Positions 25,531-37,383 of a DNA stretch of 64,000 nt are shown here, piece after piece. Numbering within the stretch: position 1 is the first letter of the stretch; the number at the start of each line of letters is the position of its first letter. A program made the translations under genes and the position numbers. The DNA comes from Progne subis subis (Eukaryota > Chordata > Aves > Passeriformes > Hirundinidae), in assembly GCA_022316685.1 (NCBI GenBank), contig JAKJHU010000038.1, forward strand, positions 792,384 to 856,383, given 5' to 3'. The notes under the pieces were generated by a model. It had not been told where the DNA came from. It made no database searches and worked only from the letters and a program-made list of their open reading frames with translations.

Positions 25531-28277
25531 GAGATTTTATTAGGAGAACATCCTCATCCTGGTTTGAGTCCTCTCATGGGGAGGTAGAGCCTCTCCCCAT
25601 TTGACTTCCTTCTATTATGGGCACCTCTGAGTTAAATACGAAACAAGCCAGTATTTCAAACAGTTTTGGAGTTGAACAGTGTTGGTATCCAGTGAAGAGC
25701 GAATGTTTTTATTGAGAGAGAAGGATATTTTGTTTCTCACAGTGTAAACACAAAAATATTGGTCTTTGTAGATTCGCTGCAGCAATGAAAATACTTTACA
25801 CAGTCACTAGTTGGAAGTTCTCAGACTTGATTAATACATCCTAAATAGTCTGGTACAGACTGGAATGGGGAGTTGCATTAAACAAAAGACACTGGGCAGT
25901 GAGGCATTTTCACTTAGGATAAAGCCAGTTCTGTTCTCTGTGAAGCCTCTACTTATAACCTTCATACTGATGGCCACATAGCAAATGTGGACAAACCAAT
26001 GAGGAAATGGGAGAAAGGACTATCTCACTGTCATGTTGTTTGCCACTGACTTTTGATGAGAGCGTTGCTGCCTCTCTGCCGCCATGGGAATCCCTTAATG
26101 TACTTTGATTCCCATTGCTTTATATTTGACAAAAGTGATATCTAACTTGCAATTTACAGAAGTCAAAATTTGAGGTCCTCATTCTGACTTTGACCAATAA
26201 ATTTCTTCTCCCCATGGAAAGCCTGGGGGGCAAATTACAAAGTTTCACAGATATTTGTAAACTCCTAAAACTGTTGTGGGGTTTTGATTTGGTTTTGTTT
26301 TCCTGTGGCCTTTAGAAACCTGTTTCCCAGCCTGCCCCCTCCATTGCCTGAAAATCATGGGAATAAGGAAATGCTTGCTGAATTCCAAATATGAATTACA
26401 ACAGAACCGTGAGGGTCCAGGTCCCAGAATCTCAGAAATCAAATGTGTGTTCAGCCTTGAGTTTCTGCAGGGTCCTACTGCTCTGGGACCTTGACTCTTC
26501 AGGGAGCAGTAAATAAGAAAAATGCAGCTCTCTTTCTCTCAGGACTAGAAATAACTTGCAGATTTAATTGTCTTGTTTTATTATAGATGTTGAATTGTCC
26601 TACTACAGAAAATGTATAATTCATTCAGGAAATAAAATGGCTCCAAATTACCAACTTGAGTGTCACATTAAAAAAAATCAATGAGTACTGCCAACTTTCA
26701 AAGGTTTTATAATACTGTTCCCTTAGACTGTTAAAAATTGAGTCAACTTGTTAAATATTTACTTATTTAACAAACATGCTATTTTAACTTCCTCCCTATA
26801 CCCTTAAGGAATGAATGACAAAGCACAAGAAGAAGGCTACTCACCTAGTTTATTTTAGATTAGGAGAAACAGGGACTGGCAGGTATAACATACTGAATAG
26901 AATGTAGAATTTATATTCCCATAAAATTGCAAAATGTAGCTAGTTTAGATGACTGTAAGAGTTTAGAGTAGTTCAGAGTTTAGAAGACTATGGCTCCAAG
27001 CCTTGGAAATTCTTATTGCCCTGTTAGGTCATTATTCTCTTAGCAAAAAAAACCCTTCATAAAAATATCTCAGGATAAGATCACCTACTTGTTGCAGCAA
27101 GAATAACAATGCTACGCATCCCTTTGTCACCCAGTGACAAGAATGGGCACCTCTGTTTTACTGGAGTGGGAAGTAGAGGGGAATAGCAGGATTTGGCTGT
27201 TTCATTACCTTTCCTTCATGCGGGGTATGAAGGACAGAGCAGTGCTAGATACGGCCACAGGCATCCCTGATTGCTTCAGCACCTCAAGCAAGATTGCTGA
27301 GCTTGTGACAAGTTTCCATGTTACACAATATGAAGAATAAAAAGTTCCTAGATTGTATTTTTAGAGATATAAGCGTGCTTAGCAAAGAAGGGTCTGACGT
27401 ATACAGTGCAGAAGAGAGGGATAAATGAAAGCTCAGTTACTGTGATTAGAACATAAAATGTCAGGCATTCATCCAGAAGGGATCGTGAATGTTGGAGTGC
27501 CAGTTTGTCCCTGGATGTGTTACTGACAGGTGATGAACACATAACCCTGGGGTGAAGTAAACAAACCTTGTCAAACACTCCCAAGCTACGAAGAGGGAGA
27601 AATGTGGCTGAGACAAACACTCTAGCAGGTAAGTGGTTTCTGGAAGGTTGTGTCCATTGATACATGATGCAGCACTGGGCTTGGACTCTCACTGTTTCCT
27701 TTAGCATCCAGTGAGTTTCCAGAGAGGTGTGACACTGGCAGGAGTGTCTCTGGCAGACCAGTGGAGCTGGGGGCCCTGAGAAAGGTGAGCAGTGCCAAGA
27801 ACCCTGACTTAACTTCCTTTGGCTGTGTCTTTTGCATGGATATCACACCTGAACTGCAGAAAAAAACCAGGAACATTTAGGGGCCCAAGATGTGTGCCCC
27901 TCACCAAATTTTTAAGAATGGTTAGACCCATGGACATCAGTGATGTGACAGATCAGAAAGTGGGATGAGAGGCTTTTTAACAGCACTGGTTCCTGCTACC
28001 TTAAGATCAAGCTCCAGGCTGCCAGGGCATGAAGTTTATCTCTAGTCTGCCTGTGAACTGGAAGATGCCATTTTCTCCTTGCCTAGTGTGCTGCACATGT
28101 AGATTCTCGTGAGGATATCCCACAGGATCTTTAAGAACAAAATCTGGTCCTTCTTTTCATGCTGGGTTTCAGTTCATCAGGTTTGGGAAATCTGCATGAA
28201 AAAAACCCTTTTTTTTCCCCAAAGTCAAAAGGCAAAAATGGAGTATGTCATAATCAAAGCTGGATAGCGATGGGTTA

Positions 28278-28311
28278 GAAATCCAGGACAGACCGAAATC
28301 CAGGACAGACC
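28278..28311 (+). repeat. 17-base tandem duplication
   Basis: GAAATCCAGGACAGACC occurs twice in direct succession (28278-28294, 28295-28311) with no mismatch, so the duplication is recent. Confidence 0.9.
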
Positions 28312-28652
28312 AGTAGTCCTGTGAGCTGCAGATCTGATGGGGCTTGGTTTCCCTTAAGCAAATCTTGTTTGGATTCTCCTAGGTCCATGTAGCTGGAAGC
28401 TCCGACTGCAGCTTTTCGTGTGGGCAGGTATTTGTAACATCTTTCATCTTCGCAGCTTTCTTGGTGTTTAGTAAGGATTTAACTCAAACTTCAGTGGGTC
28501 TCCCTTTACTTAGCAGCTTGTTCTTATGAAACGTACAGGAATGCAGCATTTTCAGCCTTTTCTTCCTCTGTCAGTTGTGGTTAAAATTGGCTACTATTTG
28601 TTCTTGTTCCTTCTCTCTTGCACAACATGCAAGTATGTACATGCACGTCTGT

Positions 28653-28679
28653 GTGCACACATGCGCACACACACACACA
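28653..28679 (+). repeat. Short (CA)n microsatellite
   Basis: TGCACACATGCGCACACACA followed by more CA units ends at CAG. It is short and imperfect. Confidence 0.85.
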
Positions 28680-31600
28680 GATTTATTATACATACAAAGA
28701 GATAATGATCTCAACCCCATTTTAATTTCTGTAGGAATCCAGGCTAGGAAAAAAAAGTATTGCAATGCTACTTCTTTTGGAGAGGAAAAAGAGAATGAAC
28801 TGATTTTTTTTCCCCCTATGCAGTAGACTGATTATTCAATTACCACTTTGCTTAAACATAGTATGTGTTGCCGAAAATCTGGCACTACAATTAAAAAGTA
28901 AAAGATGTAGTGGGCTCTGTGTCCTGGAACTGCATAGTCGTGTTTGTGCACGGCATGCACACTTTGCCTCCAGTGCCAGAGTGGTCCTGCTGAGACTGGA
29001 GGAATGCATGGGGAATGGAGGCTTGCCACATCTCGTCTCCATTACATCTTTTGGACCTCTGCCACAGAAAAGAAAGAATTTTATCCTTCATTTGTAAGTA
29101 ATTAAGATGATAGTGGAGTTTGAATTTTCCAACTTTAGGAAAACAAACTAATAGCAATGATCCACTTCAGTAACTCAGATACTAATTCGACACAAGAGAG
29201 AGAAACAATACATTAAGAAATAATTAACTTTTGTTAATTAATTTTTAGGAAAGGGAAGGACACCTGCAGCATGTGCAGATGCTTGCAAGTGTCATTAGAC
29301 TGGGAAGGTTGTGCAGTAATTTGGAAACTGAAACAGGTCAAAAGGACTAGGAATGATCTGCAGCATCGTCTGAGATGTAAAGTATGTGACTGCTAGTGAG
29401 CTGAAATAAAGGTGATGAAGATGTCCATTTTAAAGGATGTTTATAGAAGCCAGAGGTTAATTAGCAGTTAAAAAGCATCCACTGATGTTTTATGTGAGCA
29501 CCATGAGTGTGTTAATTATCATTTTCAGCCTCAAATATGCCTCTTTCAGGCTTAAGCTGAAACAGATTGATGTTTCTTTTACTGAAGTATTTCTTAGATA
29601 AATTTAGTAACCTTAGATAAATTAGTAACCTTCCCCCCTCCCCCCAGTTTTCTTCTATGACCAGAACTGGAATTTCATCTCACTCTGCTTTCTCTTCCTT
29701 GGTACTTATGATGCAGTTTGAGTATTACCTGTGGTAAAGCAGGAAGGTAAGAGACAAGGGAAATTCATCTGTTACCAAGTCTTGTGTAAATGATAGATTT
29801 GGACTTTGCAGAAATGTAGACACAGAAAAATGTGAAATAAACCCTAGAACTTTCCACCTCCTTTTTCAAAGTTAGTTAATAGAAAGGCACAAAACTACTT
29901 TGTTCAGTTCCTCTTAATGCTTTTGTCTACTTTAATGAAATGGAGCTTCTAGGAAAGACCACAGAAATTTTATATACCACTGTGAACATGCCACATCTCT
30001 CTTCAAAAACTGGGGTTCCTCATAGGGAGAGTGGACCAGGCACCTTGGGGGCATTTAAGCCCCCAAACTGAGATGACACGGGCTGTGTGTAATCCCCCCT
30101 AATACCGATTAAAACAAAATCTTCTGTAGGTTGCTACCCACAGCTCCTTTTTCAAAGCTCCTGTCAGGGATATATATATATTTTTTTTCCCCTGAGAAAC
30201 AAAAACCTACCTCACCTGAAGATATCTAAGAATTCAGAATTTACACACAGGTTTCCAAATGACCTTACAGGGACATTCATTTAATCTCTCACTCTTCAGC
30301 CTTCTGGCTACTGGAACTGAGACTTGCCAGAGAAAGCACGGGATGTGGTTTGGACTATAGCCCCAGACTTCCTTCTCCTAGAGGGAGCCACGGAGTCTTG
30401 CTTGCTTTTGTTTTGGGAATGGGAATTCAGCTGAGATTCATAAAAGTCACTTCATCCCTCCAGAAGTACTTCCTTTCAGAATTTCTAACTCCTGCTACTA
30501 TGTTTTCAATTTTTCAGCACACATATGTGCACACATATAATTTGCTAGTCTCTCATTTCACTGACCTATTTTTCTACCAGTACTATTAAAAATAAAATGC
30601 CAAATTGTGAGAAAGAATTACACTAGACAAGAAATACACAAGATGTTTTTCCAGTCAGGTGACTTTATCTATGTATCTATTTAATTACTTCCATTTCAAT
30701 TTTGTGATGTGCAACGGAAGAAGATCCTTAGATGCTGTATTACTGATTCTGCAAGTCACAGCTATGTGGCCTCTTCCTCTGAACAGTTTTTCTAACCTTA
30801 CCTAAAGGATCTACAATTCCCCTCCCCCATTATTTTTGATTAAATTTTATCTGTTGTGATGACTTTGAAGAACAAGAATTAAGCATAAACAAACAGGATA
30901 ATGATGGGGCCCAAGGACGGTAACTTTAAGGAAGCTTGGAAAAAGACATCTATTTCTCATTTAAGAGAGCTGAAATGAAAGAATGATTAACTTGCTAAAT
31001 GGCAAGTTTTCAGCTACATACTGATCTGTTTTTTCCTGCTGCCTTTTCCCCAATGGGAGAGAGATTAGATGACTTTGTTTCATCTTCAGAAGAAATTTTG
31101 TTAATGAAAAATACTCTTACTTAAATGGACTGTGCTGCCAGTTGAATAAAAACCACACATATTTTACAAGGAACACTTAACTAATACACTCTTTATTTAT
31201 TTCTTTACACAACTGAAACCAAGATAATGAAGTAACTGGGAAAAAAACCCCCAAACCCTTGGGCAATTATACCGATCTTCGTTCCCTACTGTAGTCACGC
31301 AGTTTAACACAAGAACATTTTCTCTAACATTTTTAAGAACAGAACCTGTTTACTGGTCAAATACTAACTAGATGTCTCTAGTGAATTTGAAAATTTGCAA
31401 AATATACAAAAATGTATCACCTGGGAAGAATTACAGCTGTAACAAAGAAAGAATTTATGATAAAAAAGGAACGTGACTTATTTTGTCCCAATTGCTCAAA
31501 AATTCATAAATACAATGACTAGGTTGAAAGCAACGTTCCAGAGGTATGTCCTCACATATTGCTGCATGTAGAGCTTGGGCAGACTTCTGCTGGCTCCATT

Positions 31601-33943
31601 CCTTGAAGATCAGTCATCTGTGTTGGTGAAGAGTCACAGCCTTTAGGATTTGTACACTGGGCTACTTATTCACAGGTTCTTCCTCTTACCAGGCAGCGTG
31701 TTTCAGACCTCCGGTGAAGTGCACAAAGAGCCTGGAGCTGGGATGCTCCTGCTGTGGCTGCCTGTGAGTTTGCTAGGCCTGCCTTTATTCCATCAACAGC
31801 TTCTGCTGGATGCCAGCAGACCAGTGGAATTAAACGTCTCACCTGCAAACAGATGGATCCAGGTACCACAGATTTCTCTTTGACCTTTCTTTAATGAGTT
31901 GTTTCAAGCAGAGACCAGTATTTTTAGAATTGCTTCCCCATTTAAGAGAGAAAAAATGCTCTCCTAAAATCCAGTGTCACTAAATATTCTATGTCTTTCA
32001 TGTGGTTACGCTTGTATACCATGATGCTTATGCAGCAGACTATACAAATGCCTTGGTATTTCAACATGCTCTCAGGTACCACTTGTGCTCCTCTAAAGGC
32101 TTGAAATCCTGGGCTACTGACAAGACACTTTACAGAAAACATAGCCAAAAGCAAGTCCCTGGGTTGTCCAGCAAGTCTGATACCCTGAATTAATCTACTT
32201 GTAGCTGCTGAAGAGTCTTACATCTCATCTAGTCCCACCCATGGAGCTCTGTTGCTCCCTCTGTCTAGTTTGACTCAATTTTGCTTGCAGTATCAGAAGC
32301 ATATTTTTGCAGGATTTACCTTATAGCAATGTCCATGAACTGTCAGGTTGGCTCAGCTTCTGGGTAGACCACACCTACTGCTAAAGCCTGCTTCCCCCCA
32401 GCAAAATTTGTGGTCCTGTAGCCAGAAGAACAGGAGGGTGCTTTCTGAACAATGATGACACAATGCCAGCCAAGATTTTTCTCTAATCACTCCTGATTTT
32501 ATACCAGGCATACCAGGCAAGGGCTCATTTCTCTATTTGATGAAGTCGAGTCATGCAACTATCTCAACTACCGTGTGCTGACTCACGAAACCTCGCAGGT
32601 CAACTTCCTGTCAGTCCTGCCTGTGGCTCTATGTAAAGATATTCTTTATTCTTAAAGATATTCAATATTCTTAAGCACACGGACCCATATGGGATGTAGA
32701 AATTAAGTGTGCAGTATCCAGGTCTGATAGCTACACTGTTTGTTCTTATCACTAAGATTTAAATAGCAAAAGCAGGCTGAAATTCAGAATGAAGTTGAAT
32801 TCTGTGAAGTTTAAGAGGTCTGATTCAAAACCCTGTCATTATCTTTGGTTTTGCAGTACCATGTAAATGTTTAGCACTTAGAAAACATATGGCTTTCAGA
32901 TTCTACTGGAATTTTAAACAGATTATTAAAACAGAAGAATGTATCTCAAATTCAAAAAGACACCTCTCCTGAATCGTTAGGTTTTTTGGTGTTCTAGTTA
33001 TTTTCTGAGGAATGAGATTTACAGATAATCCTGCTCGTTGTCCCTCCAGTAAAGGACATGTTTTAAGATATATTGTTGAATGGAATACCTACTGATTCTT
33101 CATAGGCATTTCAGACCCAGCCTTTCCAACTGAAGTGACCTGAGCCTGAGTTTTCCTGGAGTTACATTATGTCACAGCAGAATGCATTCCTGTCCATCTT
33201 GTCCAGTTGCATTCTAGGCTTCAGCATGGCAAAACCACCACTTGACAGAGGAATGGGGTACCACAGCTGTCAAAACTGAATTGGACCACATACCAACAAG
33301 CCTTCAATAATATATTCCTTTAAAGAAATGCAGGGCTACCCATAGCAGGGACCACTAAAGACAGAAATAACACGTCATAGCTCAGAAGTTCCAAAGGACT
33401 ATAAAGACAGAAAAGTTATTTCCAAGTATAGCAGACACTGTGCTGGACAGAAGTTGTGTTAAGACAGTGCACTTCCCTCTGATTTTGTACTGAACTTACA
33501 CTGAGACTGAGCTCCAAGATTTAAACCAATGAGATATGAGATGTAAGCTACAGTGGACAAATACAGCATTGAGCTTACAACTGAAATACAGGGTAGGTGT
33601 TAAGTTTTAGTGTTCTTTCCAAGTTGCATCTTGCTTCATCTGTCAAAACCTTCTCTCAAGTTTCATCAGAAGCTGGGAGACATTGTTTCCTCTCCCGTAT
33701 TATTTTGCTGGTTACCCTAAAGGCTGCATCTCAGTTCTGAAACTGCTGCATTTTGGTATCTGGTAAGGGTGTTCTTATTATTTATAGGGCAGTATTACTT
33801 TCTGTGTATCTACACAGCTCAAATTGAAACACACCATTTTCACAAACTGACTGAGAATTCATCCCAGGACCAGAATCAATCCCAGTCAACCAGAAACTGC
33901 CTAGAAGCAGGAGGCAAGGTCTTCAAGAGGCAAGTCTCTTTAA

Positions 33944-33967
33944 GAATAAACTGGTCATAGTTTATTC
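33944..33967. other. Inverted repeat with AATAAA on both strands
   Basis: GAATAAACT-GGTCAT-AGTTTATTC is a perfect 9-bp palindrome with a six-base loop. It places AATAAA on each strand about 230 bases before a 34-A run. It could be a bidirectional poly(A) signal or chance. Confidence 0.4.
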
Positions 33968-34190
33968 AGATCACATACAGATACAGTACATCTGGTGGGC
34001 AAGCTCAAGAAAGAGGAAACAAGGGCTCCTGTAGTTGGGCATGGAGCTCAGTCTCAGGGATAACTGCCACAGCACTCACCCTGCAAGAAAACCAGCACCT
34101 GCAGGAACTCGGATGTCTAGTTCTGACACAGTATCTCCCCCACGTATCCAGGATTTTTCTAACAAGTGCCTTAATACTAGTATGTTGATA

Positions 34191-34193
<3 letters not shown>

Positions 34194-34227
<34 letters not shown>
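34194..34227 (+). repeat. Poly(A) tract of 34 A
   Basis: This is the longest homopolymer in the window. Upstream sequence (33900-34190) shows no recognisable gene copy, and I found no flanking target-site duplication, so I cannot call a processed retrocopy. Confidence 0.9.
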
Positions 34228-34230
<3 letters not shown>

Positions 34231-37061
34231 ACTAATAATGTCTTTTCTCATTTTCTTTTTAAATTTCTTTTCTTCTCATGTGTTCCTAATCTCTGCTGGG
34301 AAGAGGTAACACGCGTGTGATTTCTATTACCATGCCCCTTCTATTTAACAATTCTCAATCTTTTTACACCCCTTTTTCATATGAGTATATCTTTTTTTGC
34401 AGCTTTCTTGTAGTTTATCTTGATTTTTTTGGGTCTACTTTTTAAATACTCTATTAATATTCTGGTTTTGTTCTTTATCTGAATTTAATGTATCATAATA
34501 GTGTCCCCCCCTAATTTTAGATACTTGACTAGGAAAAGATGGTCCTCTGCTAGTGTTAAGCCTGATTACATCTGAGTTTTATTGCATTGAAAAACTCTTT
34601 TATATATAAACTGAATCCCATTATTGGTATTCCAATTCTTTCTGTCTTAAAGCACTGCAATCAGATCCATGTAGGTAAACTGCTCTATTGACAACATCAC
34701 CCTTAAGTCAGACCACTCTCAAAATGCACCCACCCAGCCTCAGAAGAGAGAACAACTTTCATATTTAGATTAAGTCCTAGACAACACAATCTTCCTAAAG
34801 CAAAATGCCATTGACAGTATTTGGCAATACCCTGCTAAATAGCGAAGGCCAGTTTTTCAACGTAATTTTCCCTGTCACAGCATCTTAACAGGAATTATTT
34901 GTCTTATACATCAGTCTTTAAATGAACAGCTCGGTTACTAAAAATCTAAAGTAATCAGTAACAGTTCTGGTTCCAGGATGACAGAGTCTCATATGTTTCA
35001 CTAGCAACTTCTGATATTGCCAAACAAACTCCAAGATCTATATGAGCTGCTGTACAAGTCTTTTTTTTTTTTTTTAAATACTGCAATAGTAAGGTAATTT
35101 TGCATTTTTTTTTTCCTGAAATGTCCTTATGTATGTATATTGATGCATGTTTAAAGGTTGTGTATATTAGCTTTCACTGGCTAAAAATTATTTCTGACAC
35201 TGTTCAAAAAACCCCTGACTTCTGTTAAGACTATTACAACTTCTGCTTATCAAAATAAAAAATATAAATTGCAATAGAACCTTCTTCTTTAATGTCTGTG
35301 TGATCTACCTTGCCAAAAACTGATTCTAAAGTAGAATTACAAGAGACTATGTAAACAAATAGAGATATTTAACAAACAGGAGAGTTTGGTAGGTTTTTGG
35401 TTTTGTTTTGTTTTTTTTTAATACCTTGGAAAAAATGAACTGTGACGAAAAGATTGGGGATTAATTTACAACTTACTGTTAAGTCACCCGAAGGTACTCT
35501 CAACATACCAGCAAAAGTAAAGTGGTTAGAAATAAGACTAAATATCACACAGTAAGATCAATCTTCCACTGACAGTGAAATACTGTAATCTTTGTCCATC
35601 ATAACTTCCTGATATTACATTCACACTTTCTGAGTGTGTTTCTTCCTGTTCTGTAATAGTTTCTAAGTTAAGCTTGCATAGTGCTGGGACTGATTAAAAA
35701 GCACTGTTTATTCTCTGCCCAGAGAGGTTATTGAAAATCCTGACCATACTGCTGGGTTTCCTAGTTACTAATTTTGCCACAAGTTTATCTCAGGAGCCTG
35801 GTACTCCACATACTCAGCCCAACTGCGTGCACATGAGACTGTGCTCAATGTATCTCCTCAGTTCTAATTACATTAAAGATTGTAACAGGAAAGTAGGTTT
35901 GAGGTTTTTTGGCCTCATTCAGACTCCTTGGAACGCCACACTAAGGGTAACCATGAAAAAGTCATTCTTCAGGAGAATTTGCAAGCTAGGGGGCAAAATC
36001 TACCTACACGCTGTCCTATGACCCAGTACATGCACTCAGATGTGACGGAAGGCCAAGCCCAAATTGTTCCCCTTTACGGGAACCCTTCGCAAGCTAAGTG
36101 GTGTTACAGTGAAACAGGCCCCACTAATAATTATTCCTGTATCATCATACACTTATGTAACGTTTTAAACATATTTCCTGCCTTAGTTTAACAATACTAG
36201 AGCTCCCAGCTTCCTTTGTGTTGCGTAACACGAGACACAGACCAGCAAACTGACGTAGGGGAGAATCTTATTAGTTCTCCTTAACATGATGAAAATAAAG
36301 CCTGCTGGCACAAATGCTCGATCCGTGCCAAGGCTCGGGTGCCCAGCTCCGGGCACGTACTCCCGCTGGAGGACGTGTCGCGTTAAAATCGCACTCGCGG
36401 CCTTATCCTGAACGGGTTTTGTTCTGCCTTAGAGACCGTGGAGGTTTTAGGTTCCGCCGCGCGGGCCAGGCAGGTGCGAGCCCGCCACAGCGCTTATGCA
36501 ACGGCGGCGCGGCGGGCTGGCCCCGCCGAGGCGGGCGCTGCTCCCGGGCTGCGGCCGGCGCTGACCCGGGCGCCCGATCCCGCAGCGGGCAGACCGGCGG
36601 CAGCGCCCGCCCGGGCGGACCGGCTCCCCGGGGGACTGCGCCGACATCTTAGCGCCGGACGGACAAAGCGCGGCGGCGCCGTCTGTCAGGAGCCGTCCGG
36701 CCCGGAGCCGCGGCTGTCGCCAGCCGTGAGTGACAGCCCCGGCGGGGAGACTTCGAAAGATCGCAGCCCTGGCCCGGCGCCCCCCGGGCACAACGGCGGC
36801 GGGGGCGCGGGGGCCGGAGGGATAACGCCGCCGCCGCGCAGCCGTGCCTATCCGCTGAGCCCCGCGGGCGGGAGGGCTCCGCGGCGTCGGGTCCCGAGCC
36901 GGCGCGGGCCGCGGGCTCCCGGCGGGTCCCGCTCATTGTTCCCCGCACTAGCCCTGGCAAACAGGAAGCCGCCCCGGCATGGGGCGCCCCCCCCGCGGCC
37001 CCCGGCGGGTGACTGGCAGCCCGGGCGGCCCGTGCGAGCGGCGGCGGCTGGCGCGGCGCGG

Positions 37062-37182
37062 CCAATGAGAGCGCGCGCGCGAGAGCGTGGGCGGGAGTTC
37101 CGGGCTGGCAGGCGGGCGGGCGGGCGGCGGTGTCGGCCGGGCCCCCTCTCCCGCGGCAAGCCCCACCTTTCGGCTTTCCCGC
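37062..37182 (+). promoter_or_regulatory. SP3: Proximal SP3 promoter elements: CCAAT box, GC boxes, E2F-like site
   Basis: A CCAAT box (GCCAATGAGA) lies at 37061-37070, a GGGCGG box at about 37090, a run of GGGCG units at about 37111-37127 and a TTTCCCGC E2F-like site at 37175-37182. GC boxes are the binding sites of Sp factors themselves, so autoregulation is plausible. The order and spacing suggest a start of transcription near 37130-37200. These are motif matches only. Confidence 0.5.
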
Positions 37183-37264
37183 ACCGTCAATCAAAATAGG
37201 AAAAAAAACCCGGAGTAGGCTCGGGCCGCCGCCGCCGCTTCAGCCCGCCGTGAGCACAATAAGC

Positions 37265-37288
37265 ATGTCCCCGGCGGCAGCCGCCTAG
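37265..37288 (+). CDS. Upstream ORF in SP3 5' UTR (MSPAAAA, 7 codons)
   Basis: ATG TCC CCG GCG GCA GCC GCC TAG lies 89 bases before the SP3 ATG, with A at -3. It ends before the main start and is in a different frame. Mammalian SP3 mRNA is reported to carry a small uORF that tunes the ratio of long and short Sp3 isoforms, and this is a plausible counterpart. Whether the transcript begins upstream of it cannot be seen. Confidence 0.55.
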   Translation: MSPAAAA

Positions 37289-37376
37289 CCCTAGCCAGCA
37301 GGGCCTGTGTGCGAGCCAGCCAGCCTGCCTGCCTGCCTCCCGCCCAGCCAGCCAGCCGGCCGCTCGCACTCACACC

Positions 37377-37383
37377 ATGACCG
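37377..37383 (+). CDS. SP3: SP3 coding exon 1 (7 coding bases: ATG ACC G)
   Basis: This exon supplies only Met, Thr and the first base of an Ala codon, then a strong donor GTACGT at 37384. Joining to 37727 (CT CCC GAG AAG) gives the N-terminus MTAPEKPVKQEE, which is the start known for long vertebrate Sp3. The ATG has A at -3, a reasonable Kozak context. The reading frame stays open into intron 1 up to 37619, so reading without splicing gives a false 80-residue ORF. The 5' UTR lies upstream; the transcription start is not visible directly. Confidence 0.93.

Larger units (their letters stand above)
23456..36309. other. Non-coding upstream DNA before the SP3 island
   Basis: This is AT-moderate to AT-rich sequence with short tandem duplications, a CA repeat, a MIR/L2-like relic and a long poly(A). 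No OLA1 or other recognisable exon was found. The last 500 bases have CRE-like TGACG half sites near 36252, just before the CpG island. Confidence 0.55.

Noticed and set aside
1..36300. Exons of OLA1, the expected upstream neighbour
   Set aside because: I looked for OLA1-like segments and saw none; the gap upstream of SP3 is also large in mammals.
36438..37199. 253-residue plus-strand open frame before SP3
   Set aside because: It is Pro/Arg/Gly-rich CpG-island translation with no family signature, and it lies over the promoter elements.
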